Assembly: GCA_027186245.1 (NCBI GenBank)
Contig: CP114489.1
Location: 9,059,501 to 9,123,500 of the forward strand
Direction: 5' to 3'
DNA: 64,000 nucleotides
DNA from: Coriaria nepalensis
Taxonomy: Eukaryota; Streptophyta; Magnoliopsida; Cucurbitales; Coriariaceae
A model generated the notes under the pieces. It did not search any database and was not told the origin of the DNA. It saw nothing but the letters and a program-made list of their open reading frames with translations. The position numbers and the translations under genes were made by a program. Shown piece by piece: positions 36,910 through 48,741 of this stretch (position 1 is the first letter of the stretch; the number at the start of each line of letters is the position of its first letter).

Positions 36910-37410
36910 ACACATTAGCATTATAGGAGGGTGCGTTATGCGATTGGATATGATAAACCTGAGCTAATTGGGTTTACAGATGCAGGTATAGCTGGTGATG
37001 TTAATTCACGAATGTCTACTTTAAGGTACCTGATTACTTATGTAAGTGGAGCTATGTCATGGCAATCTAGACTACAAAAGTGTGTTGCAATATCTACCAC
37101 AGAGGCAGAGTATATCACCGTTACTGAACCTAGCAAGAAATTATTGTGGATGAAGAAGTTCTTACAAAAATTGGGCCTGCAACAAGAGAAGCACTGTGAC
37201 AACTAGAGTGTCATCTATCTCAGTAAGAATTTAACTTTTCATTCAAGATCGAAGTATATTGATGTTAGATATTATCGGACTTGTGATACATTAGAGATGA
37301 AGTTGTTGTTGATTGAAAAAATCCATATTGAGGATAATGGATCAAATATGATAACCAAACCGCTACCAAGTATAAGCTTAAAGTTTGTTGTTCGATCGCC
37401 AAGCTGACGA
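36910..37410 (+). pseudogene. 3' fragment of a Ty1/copia polyprotein (RNase H)
   Basis: The frame 36931-37206 encodes ELIGFTDAGIAGDVNSRMS, GAMSWQSRLQKCVAIST and TEAEYITVTEPSKKLLWMKK, the copia RNase H region with its usual SRLQ.CVA.STTEAEY core. After a TAG the family match continues to about 37400: the conserved SKYIDVRYYRTCD stretch and NMITKPLPS near the end of pol. All upstream domains are missing, so this is only the last 0.5 kb of an element, followed by a probable LTR. Confidence 0.88.
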
Positions 37411-37441
37411 ATCCCTCCACATAGTTAGAAATGAGGAGATT

Positions 37442-37850
37442 TGTTGGGTTTATTTTTTATTACGTTGAGATGGTCCACAATAAAACAAAGCCCACTTACA
37501 TTAGCTTATGCTAGGGCATTATAAAAGATGTTGTTAGCTTGTAAAAGGAGAGATACCATAACAAAAATAAAGAGAGAGAGAGGTGTGAACAGCGAAGGAA
37601 GAGAGAGAGTATTTTCTCAATTTTTCCGTTGGATAAGAAGGGGTTGTTTCAGCCTAAGGGGAGAGAGAGATGGGTGAAAAAAAGGGAAAATTGTGTTAAG
37701 AAAACGGTCGGGCTTCTAACTCCGACCGAAAATTCTTCCTCCGAATTCTCTCGTTAACTTATCAGTCGGGGTCTCAATCGAAATAGATGATCACGGTCGG
37801 GTTTCAGTAGAAATGGTTTCTTTGCACACATACCTAATACTCATCATGGG
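37442..37850 (+). repeat. probable 3' LTR of the copia fragment
   Basis: The sequence begins TGTTGGG directly after a purine-rich tract (GAAATGAGGAGATT, 37428-37441), the usual polypurine-tract and LTR boundary of copia elements. It contains GCATTATAAAAGATG (about 37518), a likely TATA box, and a (GA)n leader. The right end was not determined, because no second LTR is present for comparison. Confidence 0.55.
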
Positions 37851-38102
37851 TATCCAACTCGGCTTTCCCATCCAATTATTCTACAAGTTGAAACACATAC
37901 AATTCCAAAATACATATATTTATAGTAGACATGCATGTATATATTTATGTAGGTTTATTTTCAAAGAAACGTAGGGACCGTGTAGGCCGGATGTAAGACC
38001 ACTAGTCCTCATCTTGTTAGAGTCCTCATCTTGTTAGAGTTAGATTAGGCTCATTAGCTAGGATCCAATAATTGGTGGGTCGAGTACAGCTTACCCATTA
38101 CA

Positions 38103-38160
38103 AAAGAGGAAAATATATAAATATATAAATATATATATATATAAATATATATATATATAA
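38103..38160. repeat. AT-rich microsatellite
   Basis: Imperfect repeats of TATAAATA grade into (AT)n over about 55 bp. A 17-bp tandem duplication (core AGTCCTCATCTTGTTAG) lies just before it at 38004-38037. No gene is involved. Confidence 0.8.
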
Positions 38161-39057
38161 ATCACAAATAGTCTATGGCTTTGGCTGAATACTGGTGTGT
38201 GAAAACGAGCGACCTTAGCTCTTAGCTCTTTTATCAAGAGCTTGGATACGTACACACATGCATACACAGACAACCAAAATCATGGCCTCTTGTTTTTCCC
38301 TCCTCACCCGTGAACTCATGTTCTTGGCATTATACTTGGCTCTCATATCAATGCATGCTTTCCTACCTGCCAAACAACCTCTTCCACCCAAAAAATAAAA
38401 AAAAACAATTTAAATATCACCTTCATTCTTATATTCACTACAATCGGGCGTACTCGAGATTTTTTTCGTTGGAAGAGCTGATTATGTAAAATAAATTTAG
38501 GATTTTGTTCTAAAAAAATATGGAGGCAAATTTTTCTAACGTCATGGCGGTCAGGGGATTCGCGACATCGGAGGAGTTTGATGAAAGTAAGTGATCGAGG
38601 GATTATCGAGAAAAGATGTATCAAGGACAGGTGAAAAAGAATTTTAGGGAAAATACAAAATTTACTAAGAGGAAATTATTGGTATTTGGAGAACGAGAAA
38701 GAGAGAAAAAAAAGAATTAATTAAGCCTAAAGTTGTTTAAAAAAAAAATTCAATTAAACTCTAAATAAAAAAATTAATTGACCTTAAATTTAAAACATTT
38801 AAAAAATAATCTATAAGGTCCGTGTGAGACTATATAGCCATCATGGTGGATCCAAGAAAAAAAAAGAAGTGCAATAGAGCTATAGGGGAAAGTAAAACCT
38901 CTTTCAAACTTATAATACTTTAGTCAAAGACAAATAGATCTCAAGACAATAGAGGCTATAAGCGAATTTAAGAAGACCCCCTTTCTTCCTTAAACTTCCA
39001 TCCATATTTTTTTCTTTCTCTCTCTGTCTCTCACTTTCCAATACCATTTTCTCTCAA
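38161..39057. other. intergenic DNA and PMEI gene upstream region
   Basis: 38161-38340 shows no gene. From 38400 to 38960 the DNA is A-rich. The last 70 bp before 39058 are CT-rich (CTTTCTCTCTCTGTCTCTCAC), consistent with the 5' leader of the following PMEI gene. Confidence 0.4.
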
Positions 39058-39627
39058 ATGGGTTCCTCCAACATGATCTTGTTCTTCTTCTTCACTCTCT
39101 CCCTTGTATCCTTTACCTACCTTTCTCAAAACCCATTTGCAATGGGTGTTGAAGATCTAATCCACAAAACATGCAAAGCCACCAAAGACTACAAACTTTG
39201 CCTGTCAGCCCTAAAATCAGATCCCACTAGCTCAAAGGCAGCTGACACAAAGGGCCTAGCGATAATCATGATAGGAGTGGCAGTTTCAAATGCCACTTCA
39301 ACTTCTACATACTTATCCTCTCAAGTGCTTAGCATGATCAACTCAAAGAACACTTACATGAAGCAAGTACTTAAAGAATGCTCAGACAAATACTCTTATT
39401 CTGCTGATGCTTTTCAAAATTCTGTACAGGATCTAAGTGATGAGTCTTATGACTACGCTTACATGCACATAATGGCAGCTTCCGATTACCCGAACGCTTG
39501 CCGGAATGCATTCAAGAGGTTTCCAGAACTCGTTTATCCGCCGGATCTTGCACGTAGGGAGGAAGGTTTGAAGAGGATTTCTGATGTGCTTTTGGGAATT
39601 ATTGATCTTCTTGCAATTGGCTCTTGA
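39058..39627 (+). CDS. pectin methylesterase / invertase inhibitor family protein
   Basis: Secreted four-helix inhibitor of the plant PMEI/invertase-inhibitor family, which binds either pectin methylesterase in the wall or acid invertase in wall or vacuole. The intronless frame of 189 residues is the normal length. Residues 1-29 form a signal peptide (hydrophobic FFFFTLSLVSFTYL). The four conserved cysteines are at 39 and 48 (N-terminal hairpin) and at 108 and 148 (helix bundle). The DLIHKTCKATKDYKLCLSAL start and the SYDYAYMHIMAASDYPNACR segment fit the inhibitors best described as C/VIF type. Whether the target is invertase or pectin methylesterase cannot be decided from the sequence. A CT-rich leader precedes the ATG. 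Confidence 0.93.
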   Translation: MGSSNMILFFFFTLSLVSFTYLSQNPFAMGVEDLIHKTCKATKDYKLCLSALKSDPTSSKAADTKGLAIIMIGVAVSNATSTSTYLSSQVLSMINSKNTYMKQVLKECSDKYSYSADAFQNSVQDLSDESYDYAYMHIMAASDYPNACRNAFKRFPELVYPPDLARREEGLKRISDVLLGIIDLLAIGS

Positions 39628-40180
39628 TTAGTTGTTTAATAAATTACTGTTGTTGTCCCTAATGATAGTGATATATAATTAGTGCATCATTTTCTACCTC
39701 TCATGTATCCCTTTTTTTGTCATTATTTGGTGCCCTTTTTTTTTTAATTTAATTTATTTTTATTTTTATTTCTGTCGGTAGGCATTGTTGTGATATATAA
39801 AATAGGCAAAAAGCCCAAATCTGTTTAATAATAGTGTATTTTAGTGTCTAAAGAGTAAACCCATAGAAGTTATAATTAAGGAAAAGTCTAGAATGTTGAG
39901 TCCTTGACCATTTCTTTGTGATAAAAAAAAGAAAAGAATTGTAGTGAAATTTAGAGGACTAATTAACTTTAAAACTTGCAACAAAAGTGTCATCGAAATT
40001 CTATATGATTTTTTCAATTCCCTCCTGATTTCAGAGAAGATAAATAGTGGGGAATCGAGCTTCGTGGTCCAAAGAAGCTTATGCAACACCTTATCTTATT
40101 ATTATTATTATTATCTTTTGACTACTTTCTATCTTTGACTTCTTGGCTTCGTACAGGAATTCAACATTCAAATATCAAAA
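39628..40180. other. 3' region of the PMEI gene and intergenic DNA
   Basis: AT-rich sequence with T-runs and a (TTA)n stretch at 40097-40115. No gene is supported. Confidence 0.45.
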
Positions 40181-40809
40181 ATAGGGGAAGGTACATGTCC
40201 AGTCGGGAATGAGACACAATTTGGAATATCTCGGTATTGTATTAGGATATTATTGAAATCGTTAGTACAGGCTTGATACTGGATGGAAAAATATTGGGAT
40301 GGTATCGAAAATTCTATCGGCACTAATTTCATTTTTAATATTAAAGAGAAAACTGAAAAAGAAATAAGGAAATAAGAAGAGAAGAGAAGAGGGGAGGGGC
40401 AGGTCGAGGCGAGGCAAGATCATAACCCAATGAAGACTTTGATCCAAGCTCAGAGTAGACACTACTCATACGCATAACACATGCAAGTTGAAGTCTGCCT
40501 TTTGAGGTGAGGGGGGAGTTGTCTCAAGCATGCCTGTGTCGCTTCGCTGGCTTAAGAATAGGGCAGAAAGTAGTGAGCTGTCTCGGTGATTTATTATGAG
40601 AGCTGGCATTAGCTCTTTGCGTAAGAGAAGCGATCCGGGAAGTATGTTCCGGGAGAGAAGAGAAGAGAAAATAAATAGAAAATAAATAGAAGGAGAAAAG
40701 AAAGAGAAAGAGAAAAATAAAAAGGGTGATACATAACTTATTCAGTACCTAAAATCAGTACCCGAATCGGAACTCTCGTCGGAGCTGAAAATTTTGCCCA
40801 TCTCTAAAC
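40181..40809. repeat. possible old hAT-like element
   Basis: The right end, inverted, reads TAGAGATGGGCAAAATTTTC, a typical hAT-like terminus. The left end TAGGGGAAGGTACATGTCC is only weakly similar. The interior shows the ATACTGG/GGTATCGA-type repeats that also occur in the element at 1833-2240. No frame is present and no target duplication was found. Confidence 0.35.
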
Positions 40810-43540
40810 TAAAACTTATTAGTGCTTGAAAATTGAAATCCCCTATACAAAATTACAAATTTCTTAGGGCTTGAAATAGATTTACAATCGCAAAAAGTAG
40901 AAAAGACCAGCCTTTTGGCATCAAATAAGTGCCAAACTTTTGGCAAACACAACCATCATAAGGATTAGAATTGACAGAAGATTACATAGAAAGTATACTA
41001 TTAAAACTTGAATCGGATCCATTTTTGTACCCAACCTCATCTCTCTCTTAAAACTAGACTTAGTTTCGTGCAAAATCCGATCCGATTCTAATTTGATTTT
41101 CTGATAGTGAGGTTGAATGATTGAGGCCAGAGATCAAAAAAGAAATCTTAAATAAGGTGTGAGGGTTTATATTGTAAAAGTTACTACTTTTTAAGAATTT
41201 AGTGATGTTGCTGATTTAGGAAATACTTAAGATTTTATAATAGGGGCGGTGGCAACAATTGGGATGAAAAAATGAAAAACAAAAGTATTAAAAAATTAGG
41301 GAGAAAGAGATGGAAAAAAAAAATTATGCCGGGGGTAGAGGGTAGTGTTAGCACCCGGGAAGAAAGGTGATGGAGGCTGGTGGTAGTAGCAAAAGAGAAT
41401 GGTGGTGTTGGTTTGTGGGTGAAAATGAAAACTAAGTAAAGTGAGTTAGAAAATATCATATTCAGATTAAAATGGATAAAAATATGAATAAATATTTTAT
41501 ATTTGGTCAAATTTAGAATTTAAATTTTGTTTTGCTCACTTAACAACTACATCAGCAATCCATCCAAAATAGTTTGAATTATGGTTGTAGTTGTAGTGAC
41601 AAAAGGTTCACCATCACCCCAATTGCATATTGACTACCGGGATGATATACAAAAAGAAAAAAAACCGATAAACTAATCATTGTAAATCTTCTTACAGAGC
41701 ATTCACCGTTAAAACAATATTGTAACTAGGACAATAATAAGTACCCTAGATATTACAATAGCAGTCGACAGACGTGCAATTCTCCTCTTTAGGTCGAGGA
41801 TAGACCTTTCTTGCTTTTACTACGTATAGACTACGTTCAAGGCATTATATTAAGATAATGAGAAATTCATCCACGTGCTTACACCCCTACAAATATATCA
41901 AACAAGGGATGGTTGCCATAACGTAGAGTTATAATAAGACATATATGCCATTGATACAAAAACTCTTCTAACCCAAATACAAGCTATGTTCTCCTTCTAA
42001 GTCATACACAGAACTAAATAGAACATCAATTGGCTGAAGAAGATAATTATATGGGGATGGGGTGCAGTCGCGTGAAGCATGGTCCAAGCTATATTGCTTT
42101 GAGTACATTCATGTAGAGTTAGTATTACATATGTGGTCAGTAAAGTTGCTTTCATATTAAATAAAGTGCTTTCACCAATTTTGTCTTCTACTGGTGAATG
42201 AGTGGTGACAATACTATTGTACAAGTGTAGGTGATTCAAGGAGTGCATGAAGAATACTATTGTACAAGTGTACGTGATTCATATGCGAATGGGGAGATTT
42301 GATGGGATTCACTACAGATTAAAGGGATACAATAAAAAAGATAATGGTATTTTGGTTTGACCTCTTTTATCTTCATATAAAAATTATATCTAACCAAGAA
42401 TTTGATTTCATGTATAACATGTTCCTTCCATATGTAGAGAACTATATATATACACAATATCCTTCAAACGTCCATCATTATGTCCCTCTATTAATTAAGT
42501 ATCACATACTTAAATATCATAAGGTCCACCGAGATACGTGTATTTAAGAAATCAGTAATGGTTTCATCGGAAAACTTTTCTAAAATTGACTCACAAATCA
42601 TGATGTAAGAGCTAGAACGGGAATGGTTTGAAGATGTAGCGACGTCGAAACTTTGTAAGTTTCATATATTGCCCTAAAGATGAAATCTAACATTACTGAA
42701 TCTTCATATGCTTCTTCAAAGATAAACGTCTCGGAATAATCATTCATGTCTCTTTTAGTTCTATGCGAAGACATACATCCCATAATCATCAAACACGTCC
42801 GTTTACGTGCAAACCCATGGCAAAACAACACACAGGCGCATGAGACATCACTGCCCGTTCTTAAGGTCACGTATACGAAGGACATCGTGTATTATAAATA
42901 AAGGCGGCTCGTGATCAATCAGGACTCTAAGCCAAATTAAAATTTGATGTCATTTTCATATAAAATATATTTTAAAAATAATTATATACATAAATCATGT
43001 CTTTTTTAATGAAAAAATTATTCTAATAAAACATGTTAAAAGAACCCACTAATTATTTCATCTTTTTTTAATTTTTTTTATATTTCTCATAAACATGATA
43101 AGATATTTTTTTAATATATTCTCAAATTTCAATAATTATATATATATATATATGTTATAATTATTTGAGAGCTCAAAATATATGAGGCTCTAGACTACTG
43201 CATCAGAGTCGCTTTGATTATAAGATATAGTATCTTATATTTAATTTATCTCTAGCTGTTATATTGTTGTATTTGTTTACAAACTACAACTCGATGTCAT
43301 GCAAGGACTTAACTTGCATCAGCACACTTGAGTATTACTAACAAAAGTATATGCTGACACATTCAAACTACAAACCGGCCTATAAACTGGCATATTGGAC
43401 GTACTAGTTTCAAATATCAAAGACAACATACATAGTAGGTAAACATAATATGGCTAGGTATAGTTTTCTTCATTACACATACGTACCATTGTAGACAAAT
43501 ATTTTCAAATGCGATGCGGTCATACCGACTACTTGGTATG
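40810..43540. other. gene-poor intergenic DNA
   Basis: No gene is supported. Minus-strand frames at 41235-41510 and 42598-42885 show no recognisable domain. A 43-bp-spaced direct repeat with core ATACTATTGTACAAGTGTA occurs at 42211 and 42254. A (TA)n run lies at 43137-43153. Confidence 0.45.
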
Positions 43541-43559
43541 ATATTCCTATATTTCATCA

Positions 43560-44010
43560 GCTATTGAATCACGAACTATGACTATTTGCTTCTGGCATAT
43601 GTCTGAGAAATGAATATATTTTACTTCCTGGCATGGTTTAGGATGTCCCCTTCTACGTCTGTTTTGAAATTTGGTTCTACCTTGTTCTTGTGTTGATCGA
43701 TTAGCTTGTTCTGCATATCGTACAGTTTGATAAAGTTGCGAAGCGCAACATGTATGTATGATGAGTCATTGTTTCATGAAACTGTAAGGGGGCATTACTT
43801 GTAGAATTTTAAATCTTTACTTAACCACACCAAAAGCTCTCTCTATGATCCTCCTTAATGATGATTGTCGGCAACTGAATAGTTATTTCTATCCGCGATG
43901 ACGTCTGCCCTGATCATGATACTCTGACAAGTAGTAACACTCTCCCCTATACGGTGCGAGGAAACCCATTGTCATGGGGTCACATGCGTCAACCACATAA
44001 TACTCACCTG
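43560..44010 (-). pseudogene. PIF/Harbinger transposase fragment
   Basis: On the minus strand from 44010 the sequence encodes GEYYVVDACDPMTMGFLAPY then RGECYYLSEYH, and IIERAFGVVK at about 43840. This is followed by RFKIL, MPPYSF and CCALRNFIKLYD. These are the C-terminal half of the DDE nuclease of Harbinger transposases; the Asp of VDA and the Glu of IER are retained. Stops and frameshifts separate the pieces. The N-terminal half, the Myb-like partner protein and terminal repeats were not found. Confidence 0.8.
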
Positions 44011-44601
44011 CAATGTGAGAATGTGTTACGAATAATTGACATTCATCTAACATTATGCAATAATTTTACATAATCACGTGTAAACGTTACCCCTTCTCGG
44101 TATTGGGAAGTTATTATCTAGTCTCCCAATTACATAATTGTTGATAATGGTTTTTGTTGGCGTCAGCTGACCGCTCGAAGGGTGGCAGCCAACTGGGAGA
44201 AAAAATCAGTTTTGGTCCTGTAATATTGAGTTGATACGTTGAAAAATGAAAGAGAGCGCGGGCGTGCAAGAAGTATAAACATACTTCAAATGAACGAATT
44301 TAAATAAAGCCTATAAATGGCATAAAAAAAAAATCAAGTGATGTAAGAGATAATAACGATAATTTAGATAAAAATTTGAAAATGATCAGAAATCTAACTC
44401 CGGCTAAAATGGTTAAACTAGTCAAAAAGTTAAAATGGTTATAATACTATTCAATACATAATCTACTAAGTAAAGGAATCAATGAATGTAAATAGCAACT
44501 TCAAAAATAATAAAAATGAGTTAAATGTTGAATGAATATTTTAGACTAATTATATAAATCATGATCCTACAAAGCAAAAATAAATAAAGAAACTTACTGA
44601 G

Positions 44602-45079
44602 TGTTAGACTGGGAATGTAAAGACTTTAGTAAAAATTGGATAAATTCATTGACGGATGATAAAATATGGCATTGGGTCGAGGATTTGATGTTAGATCAAT
44701 TGTGGTTGTTGAATAGTTGTTGAGTGGTGAGTGGTAGTTGAGTGATGTCTTTTCTCCTAGGTGGAGACCTCTATTTATAGAGAAAATGTGCTTAGAGTGC
44801 AAGCAAAATTGCTCAGCTAACACTTTTACTTGATGAGAAGTGTTAGAACTTTGTGAGCAAGTATAGGAGAGTTTTTAGGAATCTTGACCAAGTCGCATAG
44901 AACAAGTAGTTTTGGTGCCCAAGTAATGCTCCTTACTAAAATCTTCATGTAGAGGATGATTCCCTTCCTTCCGTTGATGGACCACGGGCTTCGGCCCGTG
45001 GTGCTATAACAATTCAGATTATGGGTTCGAACCATGACCCGCCCAGTCAATGAGTTTGACCTATCTATTTATGGCCCAA
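44602..45079 (-). repeat. LTR-like sequence, possible solo LTR
   Basis: Read on the minus strand the sequence starts TGTTGGGCC (45079) and ends CTAACA (44602), with a good TATA box CTCTATAAATAGAGG (about 44768-44782). Such TGTTGG...AACA ends are common in copia LTRs. No primer-binding site, internal region or matching flank duplication was seen, so the call is weak. It contains a strong hairpin at 44981-45002. Confidence 0.4.
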
Positions 45080-46289
45080 CAATATTATATTTTAAACCCA
45101 TTAACTTAATTTTGGAGTTTTTTGAAAAACCAAATAGCTTATTGAGTTTCATCCAAAAATTCTAATAGGCTCGAAATAGACCCAATTAGAAATAATTAAA
45201 TAAAAAATTTAATTGAGGTTAAAATAATTATTTTTCTAGAGATTATGGAATTAGGCTTGATTTAAAAAATACCAATTGGATTCAGATTTAAGATGGAGCA
45301 AGCTTAGGAAAGATTGTAACATTTGAAGACTTTATGTAATTATATCATTTATATGTATTTTTTTCCAAATGTTGTAATTTTTAGAAATATCCAAAATTAC
45401 CAAGTCTATTATATCTATTTATTTATTTTGATTGATTTGATTAATAACATATTCATTCATTAGTCAATTACATTCCATACATGAATACTCACACAATTTT
45501 ATTTTAAATCATGCATCTCATGAGTAGAAACATAATTATTGGGATTGTTCTATATGTTTATGTGATTTATTTTGTGAAATTAATTACATAAGTGGATCAA
45601 GTTTTAAAGAGTTAAACTTAGAAATCACACCTAATAAAGACACAAGTTTAAGTTACGCTTTCAATAATCAACTTATTAAAAGGAGTTTTATTAAAGTTTT
45701 ATGAATGTAATTAGTCTATTAGTTATAAATTAGTTTCACCTAATAAAATGAGGCTCATATTAAGATATGAATTAAAAAGTTTTAAATTGAACCTAGGCAC
45801 AATAAGATTGGTATTTATAATTAATATAATTATATTTGTTGGATAATTAACTAGTAATTAATTTAGAATTAATTAATTAGTTTTATTTGAAAACATAGGT
45901 CGTTTTATGAAAATACATGTTTTAAAATAGTGAGTGGGAGAAGATTGATATGACAATATAATCTATGGTCTACATTATTAGTACAACACCGTGAGATAAG
46001 CGTGACACTTGAACCTTGTCACAAGAATCCACTCTCTCAGATTGAACTGTATAGGCTTCCCTCGAAAAATAAACCATAGCTCATTCTTCTTCATGCACTC
46101 AGTTCGTTGAATAATGCACTCAGTTAAAGATATATAATAGTTTCCGACATATCAGATATTCATAAAAAATGATCGGATCAAATACTTGATTCGACCATTT
46201 TTTTAAAGGCCATTATCCGATCTATATCTGACCATATCCACCGTATCAAGTAGGGTAAAGTCGGATATGGATCTGTTGCACATCCCCAG
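45080..46289. other. AT-rich intergenic DNA
   Basis: No gene or RNA is seen. 46140-46290 carries short (C/G)ATCGGAT-type and CATATCC-type repeats similar to those at 52.0-52.7 kb, a hint of another old hAT-like piece. Confidence 0.4.
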
Positions 46290-46790
46290 TCAAAATAAAA
46301 ATTTGACAATAGCTAATAACATTTATCAACTTTTATTACTCAAAATAATTGACAATAGCTAATATTTAATTTTGACACTTCAATTAAAAATTTAATAGCA
46401 ACCAATCAAATTATAAAACATGTTAAATTATGATAATTAAATAAATTAACTAGAAACAATTAAATTATGACACTTCAAATAAAATTTCACAACAGCCTGT
46501 TAAAATCATATGTATTTATTTATATAAAAGCAGGCCCAAAAAAAAAAGAACACATCGAATTTTATTTGTTAAAAGAATTAGTAAAACTCAATCAAACTAT
46601 AACACTTTAATCAAAAACCCAATAATACTCAACTAAATTATGAAAATTAGATTAAAAATGGGTAGCAATTAGCCAATCAAATTATGACACCTCGATTAAT
46701 AAAATTGATAACAATAATCTATCAAAATATGACACATTAATCAAAAATTAATAACAATTAATCAAATTTTGACACTTTGGCCCCCAAAAA
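46290..46790. repeat. degenerate tandem repeat, AAATTATGACACTT-type
   Basis: About six diverged copies of a motif near AATCAAATTATGACACTTC recur at uneven spacing (about 45-90 bp) across the stretch. No coding potential is present. Confidence 0.5.
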
Positions 46791-47949
46791 AAAAAAATCT
46801 AGCAAAGGCATGTCGAAATTCTAGTCTATTATATTTATAAACATTTATAGAGGAATTTGAAGTGAGTATACTTGTGTGTGAGGTTTTGTTGCAGAAGCAT
46901 GCTCGCATTTAACAGGGTTTAGGGAGTACTAAACATGTGAAGTTGAAGGAACCAGAACACGAATAGATATACTTCATTAACTGGGATCCTTTATGATTAA
47001 AATCTTCACACACGGCCTACACCAGAACTAGGTCTGCCCACTGTTGCATTATAATTGTACTCGCATGCATTTAGTACGTATATATATATATATATATTAT
47101 ATAGAGAGACTAAGTACATTTTTCTAGGGTTTTCTAGGGTTTATAGGTTCTTTAACCAAAACTAACTTACGGCTACATTTTCCATAATACCACTGGGCTC
47201 AACCCCTTTTAAGGTAATCTCTCCGTATTCGTGCTAAAACTTGTTAGTAGTCCTAATAGCATCTCCAGGTCTATTTTATGGGCTGAGCTCCTCCGCCCTG
47301 ATCTGATCTAGGGTTTTACTTTGATCATGATCAAATCGTACACAACCATTTATGAAACTGTTGATCATCTCCTTAATTAATGCATATCTCATCATTAGGA
47401 CACACCAGAAAAACAGATCATCACCACCACCATGCATAAATATTCATGACTATTGATGCCTATGTATGTATGTGTTAATCCATGTATGCATGTAGCTAAC
47501 ATATGCCTACGCATGAATATATAGAGGGGTGGAGAGAGAGAGAGGAAAAAGAGGGGCAAGGGTATAATGATATCGAATAGGACGATAACGTCACTGTTTG
47601 ATTCCCGGAAGGGAGAGAGCAAAACAGACCTTTCCGACCAGCATGCACAGTCAATTGGCTTTATTATATATTTAATAATACATCGTCGTACGTAACCCGA
47701 AGCTAACTGTTATGATTATTCTGCGGCTCCCTTTAGTCAACAACATCCTAACAACCTTTTCCTCCAAATTACTACCTTGTCTCACACCTCTTACAATTCA
47801 ACCCACAGAAAAAAATAATAATAATAATAATAATGAAAAATCATGATCATTAATCAAAATATATCCCTTATCAACCACTTCATCGTATTTCATTAAACAT
47901 CTCCCCATAGTATATAGTAAACCCTACGAAATTATTAATTACCTCGTGC
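46791..47949. other. intergenic DNA downstream of the bHLH gene
   Basis: No gene is supported. 47075-47107 is (TA)n-rich and GA runs occur at 47530-47550. The part nearest 47950 probably carries the 3' region of the bHLH gene, with an (AAT)n tract at 47815-47833. Confidence 0.45.
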
Positions 47950-48741
47950 TTAATTAATAAACCCCGAGGAACTGCCTGACAACACGTAAGAGCCTCCGAC
48001 TCCATGTCCGGCCGATTCATTAATATTGGTGATCACTTGTTGATCCATGGAGTAACTCATGTAGGCTGAGCCATTTGCTTTTGCGGGTATATATGGCAAG
48101 CTTGAGGACATACTAGTTGTATTAACTACTACATTATTATGACATTGATTACCAGATTGTAGCAAGCGAATCTGTCTCTTCAAGAACTTGACATAGCGAA
48201 TCGCTTCGTCTAACATTGAAGCTGTGTCCATTTTCGTTCCTCCAGGCACAAGTCTTTGAAGGATACGGATTTTCTCGCTTATTCGTTCTCTTCTATGGCG
48301 AGCCGCTACACTCTGAGGGTCGTCACTTATTCGGACATTCCGCCTTTTGGGCTTCCGAATTGTGGCAGGATCTATGTCCACGGGTTGCATAGCTGCGATC
48401 TTGTACATCATTTCCTTCATGTCACCTAGCTCTTCTTCTTGTTGATCTTCTTCCTCTTCATGGTCATGATGATGATTATCATGATCATCATCTCGATCCA
48501 AATTAGGGTTTCCGATTTGATAATAATCATTGGCAGAAGGAGTACTTGATAGCGCAGGCATCATAACATGGACAGATGATGAGGATGAGAATGATATTTG
48601 ATGGGTTTGTAAACTAGGGTAGTTTGGGCATGGATGATTATAACTATCGAAGGGAATTTGGTGATGGAGAAGATGTTCCTCCATGTGAAATTTGAGATCC
48701 AATTCGCTTATCATGAGCTTGTTATCGTGGTTGATATCCAT
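47950..48741 (-). CDS. HEC1: HECATE-type bHLH transcription factor
   Basis: Nuclear bHLH regulator of the HECATE group, which in Arabidopsis directs transmitting-tract, stigma and shoot-meristem development together with SPATULA. It is intronless and encodes 263 residues. The N-terminal part has His- and Asp/Glu-rich runs (residues 83-105). Then comes the HEC signature [20 protein letters not shown] (112-131), and the bHLH at about 141-195 with [19 protein letters not shown] and [20 protein letters not shown]. The basic region has Ala where E-box binders have the DNA-contacting Glu (ARHRRE for ERxRRE), as is normal for HEC proteins. Strong conservation fits HEC1/HEC2 rather than the shorter HEC3. 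The exact paralogue is not certain. TATA-like TATATATTC lies about 90 bp upstream. Confidence 0.93.
   Translation of the reverse strand: MDINHDNKLMISELDLKFHMEEHLLHHQIPFDSYNHPCPNYPSLQTHQISFSSSSSVHVMMPALSSTPSANDYYQIGNPNLDRDDDHDNHHHDHEEEEDQQEEELGDMKEMMYKIAAMQPVDIDPATIRKPKRRNVRISDDPQSVAARHRRERISEKIRILQRLVPGGTKMDTASMLDEAIRYVKFLKRQIRLLQSGNQCHNNVVVNTTSMSSSLPYIPAKANGSAYMSYSMDQQVITNINESAGHGVGGSYVLSGSSSGFIN

Noticed and set aside
45023..45033. tRNA gene at the GGGTTCGAACC word
   Set aside because: No acceptor stem, D-arm or anticodon arm can be drawn on either strand. Only the palindromic T-loop word is present.
48260..48320. HECATE basic region considered degenerate
   Set aside because: The Glu-to-Ala change in the basic region is normal for HEC-type bHLH proteins and not a defect.
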